This document shows positions 1 to 8,376 of a stretch of 64,000 nt of DNA, piece after piece. The translations under genes and the position numbers were made by a program. Source of the stretch: CAYFUT01 sp964346395 (GTDB lineage Bacteria; Bacillota; Halanaerobiia; Halobacteroidales; Halobacteroidaceae); assembly GCA_964346395.1 (NCBI GenBank), contig CAYFUT010000004.1:1-64000 (forward strand), in the 5' to 3' direction. Each line of letters opens with the position of its first letter. The first letter of the stretch is position 1. The notes beneath the pieces were generated by a model that was given only the letters and a program-made list of their open reading frames with translations, had not been told where the DNA came from and ran no database searches.

Positions 1-46
1 CATGGACAGAATTCACATCTGCTATTTCTATAATTTACGGAGCACA

Positions 47-71
47 CAAAAAAGCCGCCTGACGGCGGCTT
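47..71 (-). terminator. Rho-independent terminator
   Basis: Perfect 8-bp stem AAGCCGCC / GGCGGCTT with loop TGAC, followed on the minus strand by a run of T. It lies directly after the stop of the lipoprotein gene and ends the leftmost minus-strand operon. Nothing else is recognisable in bases 1-46. Confidence 0.85.
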
Positions 72-84
72 AGCCTTAAACTAA

Positions 85-1206
85 CTATTTCTTCCACTCG
101 GGCTCAGTATAGTCTATCTTTTTATCACTAATTACTTCTCTAGCTTCTCCTTTACTAGTTAATAGCTTCAAGTTTTTACTCTTATCTCCCTTCATCTCAT
201 ATAAAATCAGCCTATCTTCTTTATCCCACAGGGCATAATCTACAACCTGCTCCTTCAATTTGGCTAGTTCTTCTAATCCGCTTCCATTAGGATTAATCCG
301 ATAAAAGGAAGATTGTTCATTAGAACCGATAACAAATAAAATCTGTTTCCCTTCGTAGGTCCAAGCCGGTACTTTATCTTGCTCGTCCCCTCTATTTAAC
401 AGTAAGCTCTGGTTACTATCAACCTTCATTAAATGTAGTTTCTCCTGACCTGTAGTTTTAGAAATATAAGCCAGTTCCTGCCGGTCAGCAGAATAGGCCG
501 GCTGTCCATCATAATAATCATTATCGGTCAATCGCTCTAAGCGGCTGCCGTTCAGATTAGTCAGATAAAGATCATAGTCCCCCTCGCGATTAGAAGCAAA
601 TATAATCCGGTCAATCCCCATCCAAATTGGCGATTGCTTATCAGCAGAAGTTTGGGTAACTTGCGTTAAGTCAGAACCATCTGGTTTCATCCGATAGAGA
701 TTAGTAGCCCCACCACGATCAGAAAGGAATAATACTTCTTCTCGTTCCGCTGACCAGGCCGGAGCCCAGTCATTTCCCTGATCATCAGTTAATTTAGTCT
801 GTTGGTCACTATAAATATCTCCTAAGTAAATACTTTTAGTCTCGTCTTGATTGCTGACAAAGAAAAATTTAGTTTCCCGCTTATTCTCCAACTTAATAGT
901 AACTTCTTTATCTCCCGGCTCTAAGGTAACCGGCTGCGCATAAGTTTTATAACCGGGAGTTCCTACCTTAATCATCCTCTCTTCTACCGGGACATCATCA
1001 ACTACCGGCACATCCTTCACGCTAAAATAGCCGTTAGCATTAGTTTCTACTACTCTATCTCTAACTTCTACTTCTACTCCCGCCAGCGGCTTACCAGTAA
1101 ACCTATCTACAACCTGACCCCGCAGATTCATATACTGCTGCCCACAACCGACTACTGCTAAAACTAAAACCAATAAGCAACTCGCTAATAACAGCTTTTT
1201 TTTCAT
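85..1206 (-). CDS. Lipoprotein with carboxypeptidase-regulatory-like domain and TolB-like propeller
   Basis: A 373-residue exported lipoprotein. The N-terminus has a KKK-hydrophobic signal ending in a lipobox (AVVGC, lipidated Cys21). Residues about 27-70 resemble a carboxypeptidase-regulatory / Ig-like fold (RGQVVDRFTGKPLAGVEVEV, NANGYFSV). From about residue 110 there are four or more WD40-like PD40 repeats typical of TolB-type propellers, recognisable by the motifs FLSDRGG, FASNREGDYDLY and LYRMKPDGSDL. Such propellers bind proteins or glycans at the envelope; no enzyme motif is seen. It is the last gene of a three-gene operon with the two FlgT/LPP20-like genes, 14 nt downstream of the middle one, with an AAGGAG site before ATG. 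A role in envelope structure is inference. Confidence 0.75.
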   Translation of the reverse strand: MKKKLLLASCLLVLVLAVVGCGQQYMNLRGQVVDRFTGKPLAGVEVEVRDRVVETNANGYFSVKDVPVVDDVPVEERMIKVGTPGYKTYAQPVTLEPGDKEVTIKLENKRETKFFFVSNQDETKSIYLGDIYSDQQTKLTDDQGNDWAPAWSAEREEVLFLSDRGGATNLYRMKPDGSDLTQVTQTSADKQSPIWMGIDRIIFASNREGDYDLYLTNLNGSRLERLTDNDYYDGQPAYSADRQELAYISKTTGQEKLHLMKVDSNQSLLLNRGDEQDKVPAWTYEGKQILFVIGSNEQSSFYRINPNGSGLEELAKLKEQVVDYALWDKEDRLILYEMKGDKSKNLKLLTSKGEAREVISDKKIDYTEPEWKK

Positions 1207-1220
1207 CTCTTATTCACTCC

Positions 1221-2141
1221 TTAATTTAATACAATAATAATTCTACATTTACTAAAAATATCAGTCTGCTGACCTAATCTTCTCATCTGCTGCGCATCCT
1301 CCGCTGCTAACACCAAATCAGTAGTATACTCCCCTTTCACCTGCTGTGCATTAATTACCAGCGGATTATCTCCTGCTCGTAATTTGCTTTTAGCTCCCGC
1401 TAAACTGCGGCTGTAGCCGACAATACCATCAGTCACTACACCATTAGAATTTATTTTATCCATCCCGTAAACTAAATTATTATGCGGGCCATAAATTTTA
1501 GGCGCTAAAGCCGGTTCCACCTCTAGATCTACAGTATTAATAATAATCCCTGTATACTTTTCTTTAATCTCTGTTCTATCTTCCTCCCTTTGGTCAGACG
1601 GCTCGTTAGAAAACTGCTCGTCTCTATTGTCTGTTCCTTCCTGCATCTGAGAAACAGCCGCCTGTCCGGATTCTTTCTGCAATTTAGGCAAGATTGCCTT
1701 CATGACCCCATCTTTCCCATAAAACTTAACTTCCATGACTACATGGTAAACATCATCGGCGGGGCGTTTTTCCTCAATGATCTGAGCTCCTTTTATTACT
1801 CCGGAAACTTGTTTTTTAATTACATCAGACTTAACTTGAGCATTTTCAACCGTTTGGGTAGAATCAATCTTAACCCCCTTAATTGTTTCTAACAGCCTCC
1901 TCTGTGCCATAGTAATTGCTGCTTCTCGAGCCATTATCTTCTTCTGAGCTGCACTACTAGCATTATCTGGAGCTATCCCATAGCCTTTAGCCCTGACTAC
2001 CGACTTCTCCCAATCAGTAACTACCTTTTCATCTTCTTTAAACATTGGGTCTTCTTCCGCTGCTGCTTGAAGCCCTACACTGACTACTAAAGTAAAGGCT
2101 ATAATTCCCAACAACCCATAGTAACTAATCCGTTTTAACAT
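1221..2141 (-). CDS. Exported LPP20/FlgT-related protein
   Basis: A 306-residue protein with a Sec signal peptide (hydrophobic core at residues 10-28, cleavage probably after AAA). Residues about 50-150 contain the pattern typical of the LPP20/FlgT N-terminal family: an RAKGYGIAP segment, an alpha-helix in which Ala/Arg residues repeat (AREAAITMAQRRLLETIKGV), and a beta-strand ending VVMEVKFYG. The C-terminal half (LEVEPALAPKIYGPHNNLVYG) is conserved-looking but has no function I can name. In flagellated Gram-negatives FlgT helps form the periplasmic H ring, but there is no flagellar gene nearby, so I call only the fold. It sits between a related gene and a lipoprotein gene on one transcript. 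Confidence 0.65.
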   Translation of the reverse strand: MLKRISYYGLLGIIAFTLVVSVGLQAAAEEDPMFKEDEKVVTDWEKSVVRAKGYGIAPDNASSAAQKKIMAREAAITMAQRRLLETIKGVKIDSTQTVENAQVKSDVIKKQVSGVIKGAQIIEEKRPADDVYHVVMEVKFYGKDGVMKAILPKLQKESGQAAVSQMQEGTDNRDEQFSNEPSDQREEDRTEIKEKYTGIIINTVDLEVEPALAPKIYGPHNNLVYGMDKINSNGVVTDGIVGYSRSLAGAKSKLRAGDNPLVINAQQVKGEYTTDLVLAAEDAQQMRRLGQQTDIFSKCRIIIVLN

Positions 2142-2170
2142 CTTTTATCCCCCTTCCTCAAATTATGAAT

Positions 2171-3325
2171 TTACTTGACTTTCAGTGTTAGTTTAAAGCC
2201 CGACATATTCGTAACCCCAAATTGGAAATTAACTTTCTCTTCCAGTTCGGCGGCTAAAGTCAAAACTTCCGTAGAACTGTGAATATCAACATCAAAAATA
2301 GCCAGTCCATCATTATATTCGCGGAAGTAAGCCCCTTTGACTCCTGTTATTGACGGCAGTATGCCCTTTATTTTATTGAGCTGGGTAACAGAATCTATAC
2401 CGGCTATCTTAAATTCGATTGTTTTTTCTTCCTGAATTACTCCTTTGCTTACTTTATCCACTAGCTTTTCCGCTACTTTATCAGCAGTATTCAGCAGAGC
2501 TTTCCGAGCCGCTCCTTCTTCATTAGCACCTGCTCCTTTCTCTTCTCCATTCACTGCTGCTATCACCTGCGCCGTAGAAGTATTAATCACTTTGGCATTA
2601 ATTTGCCCTTGATAGCTTTTTAAACTACCAGCCACATCTCCTTCATAAACATCATCTAAATTTATTTCACTCAGTCGAGCATCACCTATAATTACCAGAT
2701 CAGACCTTAACTTAGTTCCTAATTTAGCGGCTAAATCATAATTCCCCTGTACAATAGACCGCTTCTGTTCTTTATCTATTATCTTTTTTATCTGCCGTCG
2801 GTCTACCACTTGATAACCAGACTCAGCAAATTTACCAATCATCTGATTTTCTACAATTTCCGGCGATAGGTTAAGCCAATGATCATCTTTTTTCTGTTCA
2901 ATTAAGACCATTAACCGCGGGTTACCGTGGCGTTTAATATTTAATTCTAATGCTTCCAAATCATCTTCTAAATCCTTGACTCCTACTTCTACCCGCAAGT
3001 TTACTTTATACATGTCTTTACCTGGATTTTTGCTGAGAATAGTATAACTTTTAACGTAACCCTGACTGCTTTTTAAAATTTTATCCTCAATTAATCGTGC
3101 ATTCTCTGTTTTAGTGGAAGAACTAACATAAGTTCCTACCACCTGTTCAACTGCCCGCCGCAGCCCATCATTAACTGCCTTTTCCTTAGCTACTGATAGG
3201 TTATTATCACTAATCGTTCCTAACCCTTCTACTTCTACTACTTTACTATCTGCTGCCTCAAGCTGCACTGCGGAAAACAAGACTAATAAACATATAATCA
3301 CTAATAGTCCTAACTTGTTCTTCAT
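2171..3325 (-). CDS. Exported FlgT/CsgG-like protein
   Basis: A 384-residue protein with a signal peptide (MKNKLGLLVIICLLVLFSAV, cleaved near residue 24). Residues 28-120 match the FlgT N-terminal pattern: VVEVEGLGTI, then a helix AKEKAVNDGLRRAVEQVVGT, then a strand KVNLRVEVGV. Residues about 135-290 look like a CsgG/FlgT middle domain (RLMVLIEQKK, GYQVVDRRQIKKI, ADLVIIGDARLSE) that in relatives oligomerises in the envelope; the C-terminus has a further alpha-beta domain. It is first of the three-gene operon and carries a GGAGGGGG site before ATG. A role at the outer membrane is inferred; a flagellar role is not supported by the neighbours. Confidence 0.65.
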   Translation of the reverse strand: MKNKLGLLVIICLLVLFSAVQLEAADSKVVEVEGLGTISDNNLSVAKEKAVNDGLRRAVEQVVGTYVSSSTKTENARLIEDKILKSSQGYVKSYTILSKNPGKDMYKVNLRVEVGVKDLEDDLEALELNIKRHGNPRLMVLIEQKKDDHWLNLSPEIVENQMIGKFAESGYQVVDRRQIKKIIDKEQKRSIVQGNYDLAAKLGTKLRSDLVIIGDARLSEINLDDVYEGDVAGSLKSYQGQINAKVINTSTAQVIAAVNGEEKGAGANEEGAARKALLNTADKVAEKLVDKVSKGVIQEEKTIEFKIAGIDSVTQLNKIKGILPSITGVKGAYFREYNDGLAIFDVDIHSSTEVLTLAAELEEKVNFQFGVTNMSGFKLTLKVK

Positions 3326-3401
3326 AATCCCCCTCCTTCTTTCAAATTATAGCACGTAGATAAATAATGGTAAAAATAGTCTTTGGCTGCCTATTATCCA
3401 T

Positions 3402-4895
3402 TCACTTTAACTGTTTTTTATCTATCTTCCCGGTCGCACTCTTCGGCAGCTCATCCACAATTTCGACTAATTTAGGAACTTTATAATTGGCAAATTGATT
3501 CCGGCAGTAAACTTTTACTTGCTGCGGACTAATTTCTTGACTCTGTTTGGTAACAACATAAGCTTTCGGAATTTCTCCTCTTAATTCATCTTTTGCAGCT
3601 ACTACTGCCGCCTCCTGTATTTTAGAATGACGATATAAATGTTCTTCAATTTCCCGCGGATAGACATTCATGCCGCCTACATTGATCATATTTTTCTTGC
3701 GGTCTACAATATAGACATAGCCGTCTTCATCCATCTTACCCATATCTCCTGTATGGAACCAGCCGCTGCGTAAAGCTTGTTTAGTAGCCTGCGGTTTCTT
3801 GAAGTATTTCTTCATTACATTTGCTCCCTGCACAGCAATTTCTCCTACTTTCCCCCGCGGAAGTTCATTATCATTTTCATCTACAATTTTCACGTTTACT
3901 CCCGACAGCGGCAGTCCTACTGAGCCGGGCTTAATCGGTCCTTCCGGTGGATTAACATAAGCCACGGGAGAAGTTTCAGTTGGCCCATTACCTTCCAAAA
4001 TAGTAACTCCAAATGTTTTCTCAAAGTCTTCTAAAGTTTTTAACGGCATAGCTGCTCCTCCAGAAATACAATTGTCCAGATTAGTAAGATCATACTTTTC
4101 TTTATCGTTAACATGCAGCATTGCTGTATACATGGTAGGTACGGCCGCAAAAAAAGTAATCTCCTGCTGTTCCATAGTTTCTAACACCGATTTAGGTAAA
4201 AACTGTTCTTTAATTACTAGCTGAGCTCCCAAATAAACAGGCATTAACATACAGACTGTCTCGGCAAAGGCGTGAAACATAGGTAGCACACATAAGTAGC
4301 GGTCTGTATCATCAACATCTAGTCTTTCTATACAGGCTTCAGTATCAAAAATAAGGTTATTATGCGTTAACATAGCTCCTTTCGGATCTCCGGTAGTACC
4401 GGATGTGTATAAGCAAGCTGCTACACTACTTTCGGTAACCCCTTCTAGGTGAGGGGGATAATCTGGCTGCGACCAAAACTCACTTAGATTCTGACAGCCT
4501 CCTACTGATTCCTCTTCTACAATAATTATTTCCTCTAAATGTTCTAGATCGCAATTTTTAATTTTTGGTAAAAACTTTTGGGAAGTAATTAATACTTTGG
4601 CTTCTGAATTATTTAGTACATACTCTATAGCCGGCGGTTCATACATTACATTTAAAGGTACCATCGTAGCTCCTGATTTCATAATTCCAAAATAACTAAT
4701 TAAAAATTCAAGACTATTAGGCAGTAGAATACTTGCCATATCGTCTATTTCAAGCCCCAGTTCCAGTAAACCATTGGCCAGCTGGTTTGTCTTTGTTTCC
4801 AGTTGCGAATAAGTAAGTTCTCTTTCTTCAAATACAGCAGCAGCTTTTTCTCCCTTTTCTTCGGCTGTGTTGGTTAATATTTCTCCTATTAACAA
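3402..4895 (-). CDS. Long-chain fatty acid--CoA ligase / AMP-forming acyl-CoA synthetase
   Basis: A 497-residue cytoplasmic ANL-superfamily enzyme that activates a carboxylic acid to an acyl-AMP and then to an acyl-CoA. The A3 P-loop LYTSGTTGDPKGAM is at about residues 163-176, the acyl-binding motif GNGPTETSP follows near 303, the GWFHTGDMG and DRKKNMIN motifs mark the hinge, and the catalytic lysine is in the SATGKIDKK C-terminus. Length is usual for medium/long-chain ligases. It is preceded by TAGGAGG seven bases before ATG and appears to be a single-gene unit; no fatty-acid oxidation genes lie nearby. Substrate chain length cannot be read from the sequence. Confidence 0.88.
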   Translation of the reverse strand: MLIGEILTNTAEEKGEKAAAVFEERELTYSQLETKTNQLANGLLELGLEIDDMASILLPNSLEFLISYFGIMKSGATMVPLNVMYEPPAIEYVLNNSEAKVLITSQKFLPKIKNCDLEHLEEIIIVEEESVGGCQNLSEFWSQPDYPPHLEGVTESSVAACLYTSGTTGDPKGAMLTHNNLIFDTEACIERLDVDDTDRYLCVLPMFHAFAETVCMLMPVYLGAQLVIKEQFLPKSVLETMEQQEITFFAAVPTMYTAMLHVNDKEKYDLTNLDNCISGGAAMPLKTLEDFEKTFGVTILEGNGPTETSPVAYVNPPEGPIKPGSVGLPLSGVNVKIVDENDNELPRGKVGEIAVQGANVMKKYFKKPQATKQALRSGWFHTGDMGKMDEDGYVYIVDRKKNMINVGGMNVYPREIEEHLYRHSKIQEAAVVAAKDELRGEIPKAYVVTKQSQEISPQQVKVYCRNQFANYKVPKLVEIVDELPKSATGKIDKKQLK

Positions 4896-5087
4896 TGGTT
4901 ATACCTCCTATTCATTTTCAGTTGGCTGTATAAATTAATTAAAAGATGTATTATTTTGGGTAGTTCGATATTGGGAAATAAAATCCTTTATTAAATTTCT
5001 TTTGATTAATTTATTGCTTTTTTTGAAACAAAAATACACTTGCACAAAATCATCCGCAACCTTTAAACAGTATAATTTCCTAACCGA
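4896..5087. other. AT-rich intergenic region, no gene seen
   Basis: Very AT-rich leader region upstream of the acyl-CoA ligase. I found no coding frame, no convincing consensus promoter and no structured RNA. It probably contains the ligase promoter because a terminator for the opposite neighbour lies just upstream. Confidence 0.5.
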
Positions 5088-5115
5088 TAAAAAAACATAC
5101 TCCCAATGGAGTATG
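5088..5115 (-). terminator. Rho-independent terminator after the repeat array
   Basis: On the minus strand the stem CATACTCC / GGAGTATG (8 bp, loop 4 nt) is followed by a run of seven T. It would end transcripts coming from the nusB / TsaD-like operon after they pass through the repeat array. Confidence 0.85.
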
Positions 5116-5180
5116 CTAAGTAGTAAGCTATTGATTTTATGAATGCTTTAAGCTTAAACTCAATCTCAGACTTAATTATT

Positions 5181-5600
5181 CCCCGTCCAGCTTTTAAAAA
5201 CCAAAAGCTGGACGGGGCTCACTTGGTGCTATTTGTTGTAAACCAGTTCAGTGCATATACTTTGAATATTACACCTTGGGCATTGCTTAGGTTGCAGTGG
5301 TAACCTTAATTAATTCCCCGTCCAGCTTTTAGAAACCAAAAGCTGGCCGTGGNNNNNNNNNNNNNNNNNNNNNNNNNNNNNNNNNNNNNNNNNNNNNNNN
5401 NNNNNNNNNNNNNNNNNNNNNNNNNNNNNNNNNNNNNNNNNNNNNNNNNNNNCTTGGGCATTGCTTAGGTTACAGTGGTAACCTTAATTAGTTCCCCGTC
5501 CAGCTTTTAGAAACCAAAAGCTGGCCGTGGTTCACTCGTTGCTGTTCGTTGTAGGTGTTGCAGTTTTAGACTAGTTGCTTGTGCATTGTTGGGATTGCTG
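5181..5600. repeat. Palindromic tandem repeat array interrupted by an assembly gap
   Basis: Three copies of a 37-nt near-perfect palindrome (CCCCGTCCAGCTTTT arm, A-rich centre, AAAAGCTGGACGGGG arm) lie at 5181-5217, 5316-5352 and 5494-5530. The first two start 135 nt apart. Between copies are conserved segments: TTGCT..TTGTTGTA after each palindrome and CTTGGGCATTGCTTAGGTT before the second and third. The last unit runs into the 3' end of the TsaD-like gene, where a degenerate CTTGTGCATTG...GCTGTGGTACC segment is coding. A 100-N gap sits in the array, so the copy number is unknown. Copies 2 and 3 have GGCCGTGG where copy 1 has GGACGGGG, weakening one arm. Function unknown. Confidence 0.85.
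5353..5452. other. Assembly gap (100 N)
   Basis: A run of exactly 100 N within the palindromic repeat array; it is a scaffold placeholder, and the true length is unknown. Confidence 0.99.
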
Positions 5601-6525
5601 TGGTACCTACGGCATTATCACTAGACCATTTCGGAGGTGGAAAATATAATTTAGCTCCTACTGCTGGATGCTCTAGTCGGTTTCGTAGACGTTTTCTTAT
5701 GTATTGATTAGCGGATACCCCGCCGACAAATAATACTTCCTTAATTTCTATCTCGGCTACTGCTTTGCGGATAACCTTTTCTAGACTATTAGCAATTGAA
5801 CGCTGGACAGCTAGAGCTATATCTTCATCCTTTACTCCCCGCTCAATGGCTCGCATGGCTGCTGAACAGGGGCCGGAAAAGCTAATCTGGTAGCCGTCCA
5901 CAGAAGACGGGATATCAACCGCTTCTTCATCTCCCTGCTGAGCCAATTTCTCTAAAGTTGGCCCGGCGGGGAAGGACAGACCTAATTCTACTCCCACCCG
6001 ATCAATATATTGGCCCGCATGCAGGTCCTGGCTTTCGCCTAATACTTCAATCTCAAATTCCGATTGCTCATCATTGACAGTTACTAGCAGCAGTTCAGTA
6101 GTGCCGCCCGAAATTTGAACGGCTAAAAAAGAATCCCTAGCTAAATCAGTCGACCAGACCCCAGCCATCAAGTGGCCTTCCTGGTGAGAAGTAGTTACCA
6201 GCGGGATGGACAATAAACTAGCTAAACTGCGGGCTTGTCCTTCTCCAACTCTAAATACAGGCATATATGAGTCTTCATTAGGCCGCGGAGCAGTACTAAC
6301 TGCTACCGTAGTTAACTTCTGCTGATGCCAATTTTCACTTTTCGTCAAACTGTCTATTACTTTGGGCAGCTGTTCTACATGCTGAAAAACTGCCTTTGAC
6401 TGCCGCAAACCTCTGGCTCCTGCTTCTACTTCCAGCAATCTGCGTTCTTGAGCTATTAAATTTCCCTGCTTGTCCATTACAGCAGCAGAAGTAGTATAAT
6501 TACTGGTATCAATCCCTAAAATCAA
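5566..6525 (-). CDS. TsaD/Kae1-like protein (paralogue next to nusB)
   Basis: A 319-residue ASKHA-fold protein of the O-sialoglycoprotein endopeptidase (TsaD/Kae1) family. It begins ILGIDTSNYTTSAAV (phosphate-binding loop 1), contains the metal-binding pair SHQEGH (HxxxH, about residues 113-118), an adenosine motif LFVGGVSANQYIRKRLRN and the C-terminal WSSDNAVGTTAIP. The family's tRNA t6A enzyme is usually about 335-340 residues and starts ILGIETSCDETS; this one lacks those residues, so it is probably the clostridial paralogue often found beside nusB, whose activity I do not know. It starts with TTG inside the last codons of nusB (TTGA overlap), so translation is probably coupled. Its last codons belong to the flanking repeat array. 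Confidence 0.75.
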   Translation of the reverse strand: MILGIDTSNYTTSAAVMDKQGNLIAQERRLLEVEAGARGLRQSKAVFQHVEQLPKVIDSLTKSENWHQQKLTTVAVSTAPRPNEDSYMPVFRVGEGQARSLASLLSIPLVTTSHQEGHLMAGVWSTDLARDSFLAVQISGGTTELLLVTVNDEQSEFEIEVLGESQDLHAGQYIDRVGVELGLSFPAGPTLEKLAQQGDEEAVDIPSSVDGYQISFSGPCSAAMRAIERGVKDEDIALAVQRSIANSLEKVIRKAVAEIEIKEVLFVGGVSANQYIRKRLRNRLEHPAVGAKLYFPPPKWSSDNAVGTTAIPTMHKQLV

Positions 6526-6965
6526 GGACTTTCTTCCTCCTTCTCAAGATCTAAAGCAGTTGTCAACTTACCTAAAATTCCATTTACAAATTTACCTGCT
6601 TCTTGGTCATTGAAGTCTTTAGCTAACTCTACTGCCTCATCAATAGATACAGCTACCGGAATATCAGGTTCATGCAGCATTTCATAGACAGCTAACCGAA
6701 TAATATTCCGCTCTACCTTCCCAATCCGTTCCATCCTCCAGTTATCTATATTTTCATCAACTAATTGATCTACTTCTTCTGCCTGCTGATAGGCACCTTC
6801 TAAGATAGTAGATAAAAAACTACCCCGTAAATCTAACTCCGGCCTTTCCTGATGTAGTTTGTCTAAATTTCTAACTAATCCTTCTTCATTAATATCCATT
6901 TGATACAGCATCTGTACAGCTACTTCCCGCGCTTGATGTCTAGTAATCTCTACTTTATCCTCCAC
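6522..6965 (-). CDS. nusB: Transcription antitermination factor NusB
   Basis: A 147-residue all-helical RNA-binding protein that with NusE binds boxA in rRNA leaders. It starts with HQAREVAVQMLYQMDI, and has the family motifs IGKVERNIIRLAVYEML and IDEAVELAKDF(N)...GKFVNGILGKL. Length is typical. Translation starts at GTG after AAAGGAGG. The gene precedes the TsaD-like gene with a 4-nt overlap and follows the DUF2273/AmaP/Asp23 genes, the standard order in many Clostridia. Confidence 0.95.
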   Translation of the reverse strand: MEDKVEITRHQAREVAVQMLYQMDINEEGLVRNLDKLHQERPELDLRGSFLSTILEGAYQQAEEVDQLVDENIDNWRMERIGKVERNIIRLAVYEMLHEPDIPVAVSIDEAVELAKDFNDQEAGKFVNGILGKLTTALDLEKEEESP

Positions 6966-6987
6966 TGAAATTCCTCCTTTTTATTTA

Positions 6988-7224
6988 TTATTCTTGGGGA
7001 GGAAGAATATCATTTATTATTTCCTGAATATCTTGTTGATTATCATAGCGCTGCCCTACGTAATACCCTAATCCCATGCAGAGCATAATAAATAAAGCGG
7101 AAATAAATCCAAAAGCAATTACTAAAATAGCAGCCAAAAATCCAATCAACATTCCTCCAATTCTTCCCTTGTACTCGGCCAATATATTCATTAACTGCTC
7201 CCAATTTTCAAAGATGGGCATCAT
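6988..7224 (-). CDS. DUF2273 small membrane protein
   Basis: A 78-residue protein with two closely spaced hydrophobic segments (residues about 22-44 and 46-58) containing glycine-rich GMLIGFLAAIL and GLGYYVGQRYD, and an acidic tail that ends IINDILPP. This is the DUF2273 family (YloU/Asp23 neighbour), thought to sit in the membrane with AmaP. I start it at the ATG at 7224, which has GAGG five bases upstream; a longer frame would begin two codons earlier at GTG. It lies between amaP and nusB. Confidence 0.8.
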   Translation of the reverse strand: MMPIFENWEQLMNILAEYKGRIGGMLIGFLAAILVIAFGFISALFIMLCMGLGYYVGQRYDNQQDIQEIINDILPPQE

Positions 7225-7243
7225 TAACACCTCTTTTACCCAG

Positions 7244-7783
7244 TCAATCTACTTTTACTTCCTCCGGTTTTGTTTCCCGCGTAACTTCTTCAATTAAAAT
7301 TTCTACTTCATTTACTTTAGCCCCCGTAGTCTCAGTTACCTGCTCCTGTACTTCCTGCTGCAGTCGTTTAGCCAGATCAGAAATATTACCAGGGGAAGCT
7401 ATATCTAGCTTTAAAAAGATATTTACTCCTTCTTCCTTAACTTCCACTTTCGAATCAATATCCGTTACTTCCGCTTCTTGGTCTACAATTGCTTTGACTA
7501 ATTTTTTTACTGCCCCTAAGCTCATTTTAATATTCCCTAACTCGCCATCTGCAATTACAGTCTGCTTTACTTTCTGTTTTCTAGTAATTGACAACTGCAA
7601 AACCCGCAGTGAAACCAAAAAAGCAGCTACTCCTATAATTCCTACAATAATCGGCTGTTGAGCTAAATAATCAATTACATTTAACCCTTCTACTAATCCC
7701 AGCGAAAAACCTATCAGCCCCAAAGAAATAATAGCTACTGTAAGTGCTAACAAAACTATAAACAACCTATTTAGATACTGCAT
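7244..7783 (-). CDS. amaP: Alkaline-shock membrane anchor protein AmaP
   Basis: A 179-residue protein with two N-terminal membrane helices (residues about 7-28 and 42-62), followed by a cytoplasmic Asp23-like domain (GNIKMSLGAVKKLV, then DIDSKVEVKEEGVNIFLKLD). AmaP recruits Asp23 to the membrane in Firmicutes. It follows asp23 after a 107-nt spacer that contains a strong hairpin and precedes the DUF2273 gene by 19 nt. Confidence 0.88.
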   Translation of the reverse strand: MQYLNRLFIVLLALTVAIISLGLIGFSLGLVEGLNVIDYLAQQPIIVGIIGVAAFLVSLRVLQLSITRKQKVKQTVIADGELGNIKMSLGAVKKLVKAIVDQEAEVTDIDSKVEVKEEGVNIFLKLDIASPGNISDLAKRLQQEVQEQVTETTGAKVNEVEILIEEVTRETKPEEVKVD

Positions 7784-7835
7784 AATTATCCCCTTCCTTA
7801 AATTTAATAGATGGGAAATTTAATTAAGAAGAAGA

Positions 7836-7871
7836 TAAGCTAACCCTTATGAACCCATAAGAGTTAGCTTA
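7836..7871 (-). promoter_or_regulatory. Intercistronic hairpin between asp23 and amaP
   Basis: A long stem TAAGCTAAC-CTTATG / CATAAG-GTTAGCTTA (15 bp with one mismatch) lies in the 107-nt spacer. On the minus strand it is followed only by a weak TCTTCTTCTT tract, so it is more likely an attenuator or mRNA-stabilising structure that lets asp23 exceed amaP than a full terminator. Confidence 0.6.
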
Positions 7872-7890
7872 ATTAAGAAATTGACCAGTA

Positions 7891-8331
7891 TTATCTTACC
7901 CTTCGCGGAAGTTCAGTAGCTTCTAATTCTTCCTCCGACCTTTCTTCAACCTCTTCGGTTGTTTCTTCTTCCTCTTCTTCTGTTTCAAACTTGACCCCCT
8001 GAACGTGAACATTAACCTCAACTACTTCCAGTCCAGTCATATTTTCAATAGCCTGCTTTACATTTTCTTGAATATCCCAGGCCACATCCGGAATCTTTAT
8101 TCCGTACCACATCACTACATACAAATCAACTGCTGCTTCTTCTTCCCCTACTTCTACTTCTACACCTTTTGATAGATTCTGCCGGCCTAACATTTCAGAA
8201 ATTCCACCAGCAATACCACCGCTCATGCCGGCTACTCCTTCAATCTCAGTGGCCGCCAAACCAGCAATAATACTTACAACTTCATTAGCAATTCGAATAG
8301 CTCCCATACCAGTATTCTCTTCTTCGGGCAT
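7891..8331 (-). CDS. Asp23/Gls24 family envelope stress protein
   Basis: A 146-residue cytoplasmic protein with the Asp23/YloU signature: GAIRIANEVVSIIAGLAATEIEGVAGM at the start, then VEVEVGEEEAAVDLYVVMWYG, VAWDIQENVKQAIENMTGLEVVEVNVHVQGV. The last 30 residues are an acidic Glu-rich tail ending in RRVR. In Firmicutes these proteins bind AmaP and respond to envelope stress. It is 45 nt downstream of accC and upstream of amaP, with GGAGG before ATG. One long quotation is split here; the motif is continuous from residue 10. Confidence 0.9.
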   Translation of the reverse strand: MPEEENTGMGAIRIANEVVSIIAGLAATEIEGVAGMSGGIAGGISEMLGRQNLSKGVEVEVGEEEAAVDLYVVMWYGIKIPDVAWDIQENVKQAIENMTGLEVVEVNVHVQGVKFETEEEEEETTEEVEERSEEELEATELPRRVR

Positions 8332-8376
8332 TTTATTACCTCCTCCAGCTTATGTTAATCTATTCTTATTATTATC

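Noticed and set aside
1590..1892. Plus-strand open reading frames of 60-140 codons throughout the window
   Set aside because: All lie opposite strong minus-strand genes, lack ribosome-binding sites and have no recognisable domain; they mirror the codon pattern of the real gene.
1221..3325. Flagellar H-ring operon
   Set aside because: FlgT-like domains alone are seen; no flagellar gene lies in 64 kb.
5181..5530. CRISPR array
   Set aside because: The repeats are 37 nt and palindromic, but spacing is 135 nt, spacers are conserved rather than unique, and no cas gene is near.
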